This document shows, piece by piece, positions 48,294 through 60,542 of a stretch of 64,000 nt of DNA (position 1 is its first letter; each line of letters opens with the position of its first letter). The notes beneath the pieces were generated by a model. That model did no database searches. It was not told the origin of the DNA and was given only the letters and a program-made list of their open reading frames with translations. The position numbers and the translations under genes are program-made. The stretch comes from Drosophila pseudoobscura. Taxonomy: Eukaryota; Arthropoda; Insecta; Diptera; Drosophilidae. The stretch covers positions 2,108,001 through 2,172,000 of the forward strand of contig NC_046683.1 in the NCBI RefSeq assembly GCF_009870125.1, in the 5' to 3' direction.

Positions 48294-48620
48294 CGCGCGC
48301 GCTTCTCACACCCGACGCCGACGCCCGAACCGAGTCGAACCGAATCAACCCGAACCGAAACGGAACGGAAGTCGAGACCGAAACGAACCCGAACCGCAAC
48401 GAAAACGAAAGGCCGAAGCGGAGCCGAAACCGCCATATTGTGTCCTGTTCAGAAAATGCAATAGAACCGTGAAGAAATCGCTATCGATATCGATCGATAA
48501 CGACAGAAACGCGCGCGTTCAGCGACGCAGCAGAAATCCCAAAACCGAACACACATTTTTAGAACATTTTCGAAAAAAACACTCTTCGTTTTTCCAATGT
48601 GACATAGTCGTGCCATTTGT
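48262..48620 (+). other. predicted non-coding first exon (5' UTR)
   Basis: Downstream of the start site the sequence is purine-rich and CG-rich with GAACCGAAC-type repeats and no long frame, typical of a Drosophila 5' leader. It contains a further perfect DRE (48482-48489) within CTATCGATATCGATCGATAAC. A GTATGT donor candidate lies at 48621. The exon probably joins the coding exon at 56806, which is the next plus-strand coding start; this linkage is inference. Confidence 0.4.
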
Positions 48621-51600
48621 GTATGTACCTGTATCTGTTTGTGTTTTTGTTTGTGTTCGTGTGTGTGAGCAGTGTTTTTTTCCGGCACTTACATCAACAT
48701 TTATGGCTTTAATTCACTTCAAATTGCTCTTAAGCGATATGTTAAGTGCCAGAAAAATATGACATATGCCTATGATTATTAGATATGGAAATGGCAGAAC
48801 ATACGAGCATACGAACATACATGTGGGGTGCGGGCTTTCGCTCTTAAGTATTACTCAGCGCACACACTGCGTTTCGTAATATTGATTCCGACAAAAAATT
48901 AAACAAAGCTGAGCGATCGGGAATATCGTATAAGTAGGGCTCATTCATTAATGTATGCAATCTGGTGGATTATCAAAAAGGACAGATCTGTTTCATCATG
49001 AGAGGTACAATTTCGTATCGCACCTTACTGCACCTCCCCCGTCCCCGTCCCCGTCCTCGCCCTCTCCCAACCCGCTTCGTTGGCACTGCCGCCACTTTCG
49101 GTTTTAATGATCGCATCGGAATGGAATGCCGCCAAGAGGCCAATTCCAGGCCAATTCCAATCCAATTCGAAACCGATCTTATCCAATCCGATCCCGTATC
49201 AGTTCAGTTGTGTTCAGTTCAGTTCGGTTCAGTTTGGAAAGAGCCCGAAGACACTTGCATGGGACACACACCCAAAACGGGACAATTACCCAGGAATGGG
49301 GCTTGATTTCTTCCCTCATTACTATGTTTAGACCCGACTCTGATGCTAAAAAGGGCGGACCACTAACAAAAAAAAAACAAAAAACGAAACAAAAGCAAAA
49401 AACTAAAAAGAAAAAAAGATTGAAAAAAGAAAAATCAATCGAACGACGATCGATTCGGACCAGTTCCAGCGGGCGGTGAGGTGCTGAGGTGGTGAGGTGG
49501 TGAGGGGCCAAGGTATTGGTGGGGATAGATCGGTCTACTGTATGATGAAATTTCTGAACGTTTGAAAAGCAACAACAGCAACCATTTACAATTCCAATCG
49601 AATGGCAATTGTTGGTGACTTGCAGCATGATTCAAATTGAGGGGAGGGCGTGGTAGGGCGTCAGGGGGTACTGGGGGTGGCAGTGGAGTAGGAGGTGGAG
49701 GTGGTGGCGGTGGAGTAAGTACATAAATTGTTAAAGCCGATGACGAGCCATCGGTATTTGCTATAAGCATTCTCTTGATCGATTGAAGCTCGTAGACAGA
49801 AAGACAGAAAGAGAGAGAGAGAGAGAGGAAGAGACAAATACACACAGAGCTGACAGAGAGCCGTGTCAGACGAAGAGACGGAAAAAGACACTGAGAATAG
49901 TAAGAAAATGCAAGAAGGTGAGGAAGTGTATTGCAAATCATTCCAACAAAAAATATATCTCCTGATAAAACACTACAGAGACTTGACACCAAGAGAGTAA
50001 AGAAACACAGAGAGAAATGCACGGGAAGAAGAGGAAAGGAGAGTCAGAGAGATAGAGAGATCACTCCACACGTGTGGCTTAAAACAAAACAAAAAACCTC
50101 CCAAGCAGCCGTCCAATCAATTGATCAAACAATCGAGCTCGCTTTAAGCTGCCGGTCGGTCGGTGGGTCGATCGGTCGATCGATCGATCGATCGCTTGAT
50201 CATGAAATGGAGACAACTAACAGCTAGTTGTGTAGCTGTTAACTGCTTTGCGACTCTTGGCCAGTTAGTCCCCTGTCGCCGGCATTGCTACTTACTCGCA
50301 CTACCAGCTCAACGGCCACTGACGCTTTTTATGGCACCAGACGACGCACACATGACGTATACGCGATATTTTTGGCCCACAGCAAAAGAGAGAGGAAACA
50401 ACAGTGAGAGACAGCGAAAGAGAGCGAGAGAGTGGTAGAGGGGTAGAGACACAGACAGAGAGAGCAACTCTCTGTTGCTATGGAGGTAGAGAACCATTAT
50501 GGGGTTACCATGTCTATAAATAATATACCCTCGTGCTTATGTAGGGCTCTATAGGGAATAACAATGTGAACTTTCAATTCCAAGGCTTTCTTTCCAGAAG
50601 TATCATGGGATATTATAGGGGACAAAATGTAATAGAATCCCAAATAAAGTACCGAATTGATCCAGATCCATTTCTAGCTCTAAGCCAGGGTCTCAAGTAG
50701 TCACCTTTAATCGTTCGCATACTTCTATTCCGTTCAATCATCTCTCTTTGTATCCTTCCACCTCTCCGTACGACCATCATCATTCATAATTGGACCTTTT
50801 GGCTTGGATGACCATCAACTCAATTGGAAATGCAATTCGAATACAACCAATGTGCTGTCTCTATGTGATGGACACTATGTTCTCTATCTATCTACATGCA
50901 TATGTGTTGTATGCGTTGTATGTGGTGTGTGTGTGTGTATTTTCTGTTTCACTTCGCCTCTTGGTGATATCTTTCTGTGTGCGTTTTACGTTTGCCATTG
51001 CCATTGCCTTTGCCATTTTCCGTTTTCCATTTTCCATTTGCCATTTAAATGAATGTGAGCAATTTGGTGCCGAGCTGATGTTTTTGTGATTCGCTTTGAT
51101 TGGCATCTAATTTATGATTGACAGTTACAAACGTCTCGCAATGAGCCTACCGCAAAGCAGAGATGCTGGTACGGCGGAGACCAGCAGCCAGCAGCCATCA
51201 GGCAGACCTTATGGCTAGATATCGACTTAGCTTAGCCCGGGGCTTGTCAATCAAGCCATTAACTAAGGCCCCAAGCATCTTGATTTACGTAGTGGGACTG
51301 CTGGGTACTTCGCTGCTGCTGCTGCTTCTGCTTCTGCTGCTGCTGCTGCTGCTGAATGCGGTTTGGAAGCTCTGACACCTTGACGTTGCATTGTCAAAGA
51401 GTTTCACACTTGCTAGCACACATCCACATCCACGGACGTTACCTGGCTACTGTTCTATCGGATTACGCGGCGTATGCGCAATGCGTTTACATTATCTATC
51501 GAGTAGTGCACTCAATCGAAGCAACCCATGGCCTGACTGGTGAAGTGGGCTCTAAATAGAGCAATGACATGTACATACGGGTAGGGGTACGGGTATTTAT

Positions 51601-54600
51601 GTAACCCACCAGAGTGGACGACTCAATCTGATAAGCGAGTCTATGCCATCCTCTTGAATGTGCGCTCCCTTAACATTTGCTTGCCAATGACCCTCGTTTG
51701 AGGGATCTAAGAGTAACGCATATAGCAGGGGCTGGGTGGTGACTTCCGAATCCTATATCATCTCAAGTCTCCCTGCCGATCTGTCCGTTCCGTCGGAGAT
51801 CACAAAGGCCGGGCATACTCGTACTTTTCTCCGACATGGAAATCATATTTTCACTAACTATATGCTCGCACAGATCGTTCAAATATACATATATACTGTG
51901 TTGTGTGTGTCATGCTGCTGCTATGTTGAACGGCGTCGGCGTTGACGTCGGTGCTGGCAGTGCAGCCGCAGCCGCAGCCGCAGCAGCATCAACGTCAACG
52001 TCGACGGCGCTCGCTAAAACTACATAAATCAAAGGAAAAGCAATTTTCTGTTTTGTGTTCGTCTAGAAAAGCGTTGCTTTTTTGGCTTTTTCCCTGCTTT
52101 CCCGCTGCTTTCCCGCTGCTTTTGTTGGTGATTGTTGATTGGTGTCGTTGGTGTTTTCTGCCTTTGCTTTTGCAATGGCATTTTGTACGCATGTTTCAGA
52201 CATTTAACATTTATTTTTTTTTTTTTATGTAGAGACAAGCGACAGATATCGTTCATATACGAGATATACATACAATATACATATGTATGTACGTATGTAT
52301 ATGCATACAATATTGTATTTTCTTGGTAGCACATCTGTGTATGGCGGGGGGAGTGGGCTGGGGTGGCGAGGGGAATATATATTTATTTGTTTGCGGCGGG
52401 GCCGTGAGGCCAAAACATTTATAGGAATATTTCGAATTGCAGACGACGACGACGACGTCGCTGGTGGCTGCTCTGCCAGCAGCGCATTAAATGAGGCTGA
52501 AGAAAAAAAAGGATTAAAAGCATTAAATAGGGAACACCTCATTCGGGGAACAGCATCGATGCAGGGTGCATTGATGCACCCTGAAAATGATTTCTAAATA
52601 TCAATTAAGGGAATATTATTTTATTATGTTTGATATTGGTATTTCTTCCAACAAAAACTCCACTCTGATCTGTTCTAGACGACACTGATCGACTTCCACC
52701 TTGAATGACATATTAGCTAATACGAATAGTGAGGCAGAATATATGTACATAAAGCAGGTACAAGAAAAACTGTACGAGCAGATGGTTAAGTTTGGCAACA
52801 AAATGACAACAGTCTCTGAATCCATTTCCATCATTGAAATTCTTTTGATGTCAGAAGTGCCCCAACAGAATTACATTATTTTTGTTAAATTATATATTAT
52901 GTGATGTATAGAAAACCCCGTCAAAAGGTGATCTAGACGGAAGCCAGTGAGTAGGGTATACAGAGCCCGAAGGATTTCTTTTGGGCCTGCTCGTAATTCC
53001 ACAAACATGTGAAATATTCAGATGGAAATGGAAATGCGTCTGAACGCCAAGGCATAATGTTGTCGCTGAGTTTGTTGTTTGTTTGCCGATGTTGTTGGGT
53101 TGTTGGCTCTCTAATGCTTTCGGTATTTCTGCACTCAGAGAAAATGCGAGCCATTGGATACAAGAAAAGGTCCACGTGAATGGCAAAAGTGTCTCCCCCG
53201 TTTCTCTTGGTGTATTGTGTGCTGCTCTTCTTGCTGCTGGTGGCATCTGTCTATTTTCATGCATATTATTTCATACGGGGCTTACATTTTGTTCGTATTT
53301 TATGCTTTTAATAAACCAAAAACTATTTTAATTTGTTTTATTTTTATTTCGAATGTGACAGAAATTATTGTTAACGATATCGCGCGATTGTTGTTGTCTA
53401 CATATTGGATCGACTGGCGCTATGCTCTGCTGTTCTTGTTGTTGTTGTTGTTGTTGCTGCTGGTGCTGCCTTCGTGTTGATAATGAAATCGAAAACGAAA
53501 GCAAACAAATTAATTAACTAAACGCCCCTCCGCTCCCTGCCCCTCCGCCAAAGACCTCTCACAAAAAACCGCAAAAATTTGGTCATTTTGTTGGTTTTCT
53601 ACAGGAGGGGGGAGGGGGTCCGCAGACATTCGCATTCGCATTTCCAATTCATATTTCGTATTTTTCAGCTTGTCATATTTTCTCACATTATTTATTAGCA
53701 ATACTTAATATATAGTTCATTCTTTGTTGCTGTTGCTGTTGCTGTTCCTGTGGCTGTTGTCTGTTTGGTGCCTGTTCTGGTTTTTAATTGCGCTCACACG
53801 TGCCCCGACTCATCGCGAAGAACACGACTGTAGTATGCATACCATATATAATGATGTATGTATGTACGTACATATAGTGTGTATCGGCCATAAAGGGACT
53901 GACTGTCTTGTGTCTTGTGGCACTTGTGTCTCCGGCCAGCGGCCTCGAAGGCAAATACTCGTAAACTCTTTAGAATGGTCGGGAATGCCAAATACTCTTA
54001 CCAATGGCCAAAACATCCACACGCACACACACACACACACACACAGACGATTTCCATCGTTTGATCAATCTTTGAGGGACCATGGAATGCAGTCGGTCAG
54101 TCGTTGGTTGGTTTTTATTTTTTTTGGTCGGAATTCCAAGATCGTTTCATGGGTCTCCTATGAATACTTCTATGATTATTCCTGACCATCATCATCACAT
54201 GCGTGTGCGGAATGCGTGTGCTCATGAGCGATGGGGATGGAGATGGTGATGGTGATGATGGTGTATACTGGTACCCGTATCCATGAGGAAAATGAGTCCC
54301 TAGTTTCTGAAATCTGATGGAATCTGACCGATTTTATTGCACTTTATTCGAATATGTCCCAGAAGGTGGCGTATGGGCGCGAAAAGGATGCACGAGGGTA
54401 ATGGATGGTTAAAAATGGAAATATCCACTAGATTTGTGTCCTTTTCTTGCTCCTCTGCTATAGAATGCACCCTTGATGCATGAGCATCCCTTAAAGGAAA
54501 AACCTTCTAGTGTTCAGATTTTTTCCCATTTCAACCATTTGCAATATCCTCCTTCCGTCTCATTGGACCTGAGCGTACGATTGGCGCAGACCCTGGCCCA

Positions 54601-54870
54601 CACAAACAGTGAAAGAAAGAGAGAGGCAGAGGCAGAGACAGAGACAGGGACAGGGACAGAGAGACTGCGGGTAAAGGACGCCCAGGTGAGAATTCACGCC
54701 CACGCCGCCGTCAGCAGAGAAATTTGCACAACCATCCGTGATTGGAGAGGGGTTGAAAGGGGACAGCGGCGAAGGTAGACGTTGAGGCAGCAGCAGGAAC
54801 TGCAGCAGCAACAGGGCGGGCAGAGGCAGAGACAGAGGCAGAGGGCCAAGTGTGTCCAGCAACATTTAGC
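48621..54870 (+). other. presumed first intron or upstream region
   Basis: Unique sequence with CTG run 51312-51354, GA run 49809-49828, GATC run 50168-50194 and TACATATGTATGT-type palindromes. A 69-codon open stretch at 52698-52904 (plus; includes NDILANTNSEAEYMY and a helical KQVQEKLYEQMVKF segment) looks protein-like but has no ATG and ends after 69 codons. It may be a nested gene fragment. No other coding signal. Confidence 0.35.
51312..51354 (+). repeat. (CTG)n run
   Basis: About 14 CTG triplets with two CTT interruptions. Opa-type repeat within presumed intron. Confidence 0.85.
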
Positions 54871-54953
54871 CTGGTATTGCAACATGTTGCGTGCGCCCCA
54901 AAAGTATGCGCAGCAGCAGCACGGCACGCATGCGCAGTGGGCAGCGCTGCGCT

Positions 54954-56805
54954 CATTCAACTTTGCATTCGACCGCACGGCGACGTCGGAACGTTCGTCA
55001 TCGCCGAAGCATCTCTTCGACACGCGACTCATCCATACATCTACGTAGAGAAACACACACACTCGCACACACACACCGATAGCGCAAAAAGTTTTAAGCC
55101 AACATTTTGTTATTTTGCGAAAACTGCAAACAATAGCAGCGACAGAGCAGCAACAGCAGCAGTATCAGCATCAGAGTCCGACGACAACAGCGACGCTGGC
55201 AGCAGCAGAGGAAAATTGCAAACCAGCCGAAGGCAGGCGGCCCGAACGCCCGATCGGGCCCGAAACTTTGTTGCGCTCGCGCGCTCTCTGCAACATTTTT
55301 TGCCTGTTTTGGCTCTCGCGCTCTGGCCATCTATCCTGCTTTCTCCCTCACACTCACTTGAGTGCTGCCTGCTGCCCCTGCTGTCTGCTGCTCTGCCGGC
55401 GGCCTGCTGCTGCTCTGTCTCTGCTGCTGCCGCTGCTGCTGCTGCTGTCATCGTCGTGCGCGCTTGTTGGATTTTTAGTTTATTTATTCCAACGTCCGAT
55501 ACGTGTGGACATTATTTTACCAAACGTTCGCAACCGCACAACACACATACACAAGCACACAGACAGGCACACACGCGACAACAATCGTGAACAAACGCAC
55601 CTCACACACATACAGCCACACAGAGAGATAGATAGAGAGAGAGAGAGAGCGAGAGAGTGAGCTTGTAGCGAGCGCCGCCGCGCAGCAGCCGCCGCTCTGC
55701 CAGCAATATACACGGCAGTGCACACCGCGAGCTATCTAGTAGATAAAAAGTCGCCGACTTGCCGACAACTGAAACTGAAATAACGCCAGGCCCAAGCCAA
55801 AGCCCAAGCGAAAAGCGACGAAAAGCGATCCGCATCGTGCCAAAAACAGCACTTGGGGTAAACCGCTCCAACCACCAGCAACAGTAGCAGCAACACAAAA
55901 AAAGAGCTACCACCCAACCGATCCGATCCGTTCAGATCTATTCGGATCTGATCCGCGCTTAGCATTGGTACGTTCCGTTCCGTTTCGCTTACACTGTATA
56001 GAACTCGTACGTAGGGTACCGCTCAGATCTGAAATCTTCCATGGTCTGAAAAGTGAATGAAAGAGTATCTGAAGAAGTCTCGAAAGTATCTAACTTGAAA
56101 CACACTCTGGAAACAGCCTCGAATTGTTGAAGACACAAAATCGAAGGAAAGAAAGAAAGAAACAAACAAAAAAAAAAACAACCAAAATTTATACAACAAA
56201 TATAAAAAACAAAAAATCAAATAAATCCAAATCGGCGCGCGAAACTCGCATGTGTTATCTAATCGGCCAGAGAAATATATAGTAGGACAAAAACAAAAGC
56301 AAAAGCCAAACAACACAACAAAAAGCAGAAAGCAGAAAGTAAAGTAAAAGAAAAGAAGCGAAGCGAAGGCAAAGAAAAAGAGAAAAGAAAATCGAGTAGA
56401 AGCGATCGATCGCGCTACGCAAAAAGTCTATATCAATACAGTTGTCGACTCACTCTCCGCGCCACACCGAACCGCAACGCAACGCACCGCACCGCACCGT
56501 GCCGCACCGCACTATACCGTGCCGCAAGACGGCAACCCACACCGCAGAAAGCCCACCGCAAGGCCTCCCCCCATCGACCAATCCACCAATCTGTCCCCCC
56601 CCTGAGAGCAGTACTCTCTGCTGTGTGTGTGTGCTCTGACCTTTGGTTTATTTATTTTTTTACTGTGTGTGGTTTTTATTAAAAAACGTGCTTAAATAAC
56701 AACTGTATCCGAAAGAATACATACTAAGTAATACAAATACAAAACGATACAGTATCCGCGGATAATCAACGAACGAATCCCAGCAAACGACAGCCGACAG
56801 GAGAA
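54954..56805 (+). other. possible alternative promoter and 5' UTR preceding the coding exon
   Basis: TCATTC at 54955-54959 region (A at 54956) is a perfect initiator, 20 bp after an ACGCATGCGCAG palindrome of the NRF-1/Ewg type. No DPE lies at the right distance. The following 1.8 kb is CA-, CAG- and A-rich leader-like DNA without a credible gene, running into the ATG at 56806 with no clear acceptor in the last 150 bp. An unspliced long leader is therefore possible. Confidence 0.3.
55634..55657 (+). repeat. (GA)n run with GATA interruptions
   Basis: GATAGATAGAGAGAGAGAGAG-type tract in the leader-like region upstream of the 56806 start. Potential GAF site. Confidence 0.8.
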
Positions 56806-57211
56806 ATGGCCAACAAGCAGGGGCCAAGTGTTAGTGGCAGTGGCAGTGGCAGTTCCAGTGTCAGTGGCAGCATCAGTGGAGGCGTGGCCTGGGCCACAGC
56901 AACGGGCACAGTGCCGAATCTGGAAAGCAGCAACAGCCGGAAAAGCTCCACAGACTCCACCTCCACCTCCGCCTCCGCCTCCACATCCACCTCTCGCAAC
57001 AGCAGCAACTCCAGCACCAGCACTACATCCGCATCTGCATCTGCATCCGCATCACAGAGCTGGCCCATGGGCCGGCTGAGCCATCAGTTGCGCCACCTGC
57101 TCATCGTGGGACTGTTGCTGTGCCTAACCGGCGGCCTGGTGGAGGGGCGACGTCATGCCCCGCTCATGTTCGAGGAGTCCGACACGGGCAGGCGATCCAA
57201 TCGACCAGCGG
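56806..57211 (+). CDS. first coding exon of a secreted or membrane protein with a Ser/Thr-rich N-terminal extension (partial)
   Basis: The ATG at 56806 (GAGAAATGG context) opens 135 codons plus one base before a strong donor G|GTAAGT at 57212. Residues 1-86 are low-complexity Ser, Thr, Gly and Ala. From M88 comes a textbook signal sequence: MGRLSHQLRH, then hydrophobic LLIVGLLLCLTGGL, then VEG before Arg-Arg. The start of the mature chain is HAPLMFEESDTGRRSNRPA. Two readings are possible: translation from M1 with an internal signal-anchor, or start at M88 (ATG 57067, CCCATGG) with a cleaved signal peptide. The remaining exons lie beyond the window. The gene identity was not recognised; the short conserved-looking mature start should be enough to place it by search. 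Confidence 0.72.
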
Positions 57212-58750
57212 GTAAGTCCACAGATCTATTTATTTATCCATGTACACATGAACATTGTAGAATCCCATCCCATCCCATCACCTTCACCTTCCCCCGCACC
57301 ATACATATCACATTCCCACAACAGTCGTTGCATAAGTCTCTGCCTCCGCGTGCAGCCGCATTGCGCATACGCCGTGTCGCAAGCGGAAAGCGGGAAAGCG
57401 GGGCAGAGCCCGCGGTGTCAGGTAGAATTAGGTGTCTACGCCTAGGCGGGACCTGCTCGCACCCTAATCCCACCCTATGACCTGCCTCATCCCTGCCATA
57501 GAGAGAGATTCCCTTTTTTTTATTATTATTTTATTTTATTGTTTTGTGTGTTTTTCTGCTTGTCTGCTAATCCGGAAAACGGGAATTCCCTTCCGCTCGA
57601 TGCTCGATGCTAGATGCTTGTTGCGCTGCCTGCGCAGACGCATAGGCGTCGGCGTCGGCGTCGCTATCGTGGTCGTTGTTGTTGTTGTTGTCGAACCGTA
57701 AGCTGCTTACAACACCGGCAACAAACCGTAGCAAGAGTCCAGGCAGCATAGGCACAGGCACAGGCACAGATATCTGTGGCAGGCAGGCACCCAGGCCGTC
57801 AGGCAGCCAGGGACCCAATTGCAATTTGTTGCAACTCACACGCTTGATTAGCTGCATTTCCTGTTTGGAAGGCCCCGCATACTATACCTATACCTATACT
57901 ACATATGTGTATATATATGTATACCTCACTATTATATTCCCCAGTTACCATTTTACCATTTTCCGCCTGCTTGCCTCACTTTTATCTGGCCCTGTCTTTG
58001 CCCCTGCCTCTTCCTGTACCCTGTACACACATCTCTCTCTCTCTCTGGCTGTTGGGCTCTGTGGTGCCTTTGTTGTTGCATTTTCAATTAAAAACAGATT
58101 GCGGTTTACGTTGCAACGACTTTGAAACGTTTCTCGTCTTACACACAGAAACTGCTGCTGCTCCCTGCTCCCTGCCGCTGATCCCCCCCACCTGATGATT
58201 ATAATGATGATGTACAGGTTCTGTTAGGCCATGCACAAGTTCAACTTGGATCTACAGATCTACATACATACGAAAGTATAGTAAACACTCGACCAAATCC
58301 AAATCCAAATCAAAATCCTTTCCCTTTCCCTTGGATTGCATCCTTTTGCGGCCTGTAATTGGCTCGGGCCATGATCGGTAACCGGTAAATGGGTTAGCAG
58401 CTCTCATACAAGCTCATTGATGGCCCAGTCGGCGCAGTCATGGCACACTTTGGCGCCCACTCACATACTCGTATTGTACTGTGTCCGTATAGCCAGCCGA
58501 ATGTAGGGGCCGGCTACAACCTATCTACCTACCCGAATCGGGCACCCACTTCTTGGGTTGTTTTTTCTGTTTATACAAAGTCTTAGCATAATTTAGTCGT
58601 TATATGGTTCCCCCACCGCACCGCACCGCACTTCTACCACTCCACCACTCTTCCCCTCTCTAGCAGCAGCAGACACACTTCTGCGGTGGTTTGCGTTTTT
58701 TGTCTCTTCTTTTTGATGACTTTTTTTGTTAATGAATGAAAAGCCAACGT

Positions 58751-58786
58751 AGCAGCAACGGCAGCAACAGCAGCAACAGCAGCCAC
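58751..58786 (+). repeat. CAGCAA/CAG run
   Basis: Imperfect CAG/CAA triplets in intron-like DNA. Confidence 0.8.
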
Positions 58787-59940
58787 AACAACCGTTCTCT
58801 TTGGCCACTTTGAGGGTTGGGCCAGAGGGGGGGAGAGCCCCCAATCAAACGCCACAGACCACGCAGACCCAGAGACCAGGCCAGAGGCAAAAGACGACGA
58901 CCGGACGATCAAAACTAGCAACCAATTCGTTTTGTTCATTTCGCATTTAATTTAACTGATTAACAAGCTGGCCAATAGACCCCCCCCCCCTCACACCACT
59001 TCCCCCATCCCTCTTGCCATCTCTCAATCTCCGACAACCTACGTTGCCGCCATTCGTCAGCATAATTCATTTATTCAACTGTCTGCCGCCCAGTTAGGTG
59101 TTAAAAAGTTGTTAACTTATTTTTAATGAATGCGTGTAAAAAGACAACGACAAACAGCAGACACACAGCACACAGATACACAGATACACATCCATACATC
59201 CATACAGATGGAGAAACAAGCGGCGGCAGGCAGTGGGGCAGAGAGACCCAGAGAGCGGACGACCCATTCAATGAGCCGGCGGCAATTTCGTTTCGTTTCG
59301 TTTTTTTTTTTGTTTCTTTTTTTTTTTGGATCTCTGGGATCTCGCGGCAAACATATCATGATCTTTGGGGCCCGAAAACGAAAAGCGAAAAACGAGACAA
59401 ACGAAGAAGATGGAAAACAAAGTAGGAGACGGGCGGGGAGGGGGGGGGTGGGGGGAGAACACGTTAAGTCGGTGAGAGAGTCGGACAGACAGAAAGACAT
59501 TTGCTGTGGGGCCGTCGCGACAGCCTCCCAAAATGAGCCACCAACCGCAGCAGCAGCAGCGGCAGCAGCAGCCGCAGCCACAGACCGACGTCGGTTGTCA
59601 GTTACATGTCAGCCAAGAAGTCGAAAGGGGGCAGGGGGACGGGGCAGACCAGAGCTATATAATACGAAATGCAACCAATTTGTTGCATTTTCCACACGAG
59701 ACGAGGAGGAGACGAGGCGTCGCCATCCTCCAGCCTCCAGAGCCTCCTCCGAGAGCTGCGCACAGTACCAGCCCCCAGCCCCCAGGCCCCGCCGCACAGC
59801 GTGTGGGCAGAGGAAGCACTTAATGCCCACAAGGTGTCAAATTGCAGCAAACTCCGCTTCGCCCACCCCACAACCGAAACTGAGACAACATTTTCTCTGT
59901 CTCTCTGTCTCTCTGTCTCTCAGTCTCTGTGTCTGCATCC

Positions 59941-59966
<26 letters not shown>
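59941..59966 (+). repeat. (GT)13 microsatellite
   Basis: Pure GT dinucleotide run preceded by CTCTGTCT units (59895-59930). Confidence 0.95.
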
Positions 59967-59971
<5 letters not shown>

Positions 59972-60503
59972 AATTTGGCCAAGAGCGTAGGCAAAATAAA
60001 TGCGATACGATACGATCCCATTGACTCGAACTCCAATCGTTATCCGTAGGCTGTGTGTTTCCCGCCGTTTCCGTTCGAATGAATGGGAAAACGGAAACGA
60101 AAGAGTGAGTGCTTTTGGGCCAGCACTCGCCACAGCTGATAGTTGACGGCTAATAGCAGATCTCCCTCTCTCTCTCTCTCCCACTGTCTTTCGATGGATC
60201 CACCGATGATGGCGCCATCCATTTGCCAGCTCTCTCCTGGTTCTGGCCCGGTCCTGGCCTGGTCGTGTCCCGTGCTCTGTGGCATTCGCCATGCCTTTCA
60301 TTAGCACATGCCGCATTCCTGCCATGCATTAATTATCAGGCCGCAATCAGCGCCCTCTGCCACCGCTTCTTGCCACAAATGAGCGATGCATTTGTACGCA
60401 TCATCTAAATTGTGGATCGCTGATAGCCGGGGCGGCCTGTGCCTGGCTATGCCGGCAAAAGATAGATCTCGGATCCATCTGGGCATCAATGTGCAATGTT
60501 TAT

Positions 60504-60542
60504 ACAGATACAGAAACAGATACAGAAACAGATACAGATACA
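60504..60542 (+). repeat. (GATACA)/(GAAACA) hexamer repeat
   Basis: Alternating GATACA and GAAACA hexamers. The same hexamer recurs at 62672-62706. Confidence 0.85.

Noticed and set aside
54850..55590. 246-codon open frame (+)
   Set aside because: CA, CAG and CTG repeats in leader-like DNA; it ends in CACACA and is not related to the 56806 coding exon.
59130..59990. 286-codon open frame (+)
   Set aside because: Built from ACACAG, poly-T, CAG, CTCTGT and GT runs; no coding codon bias.
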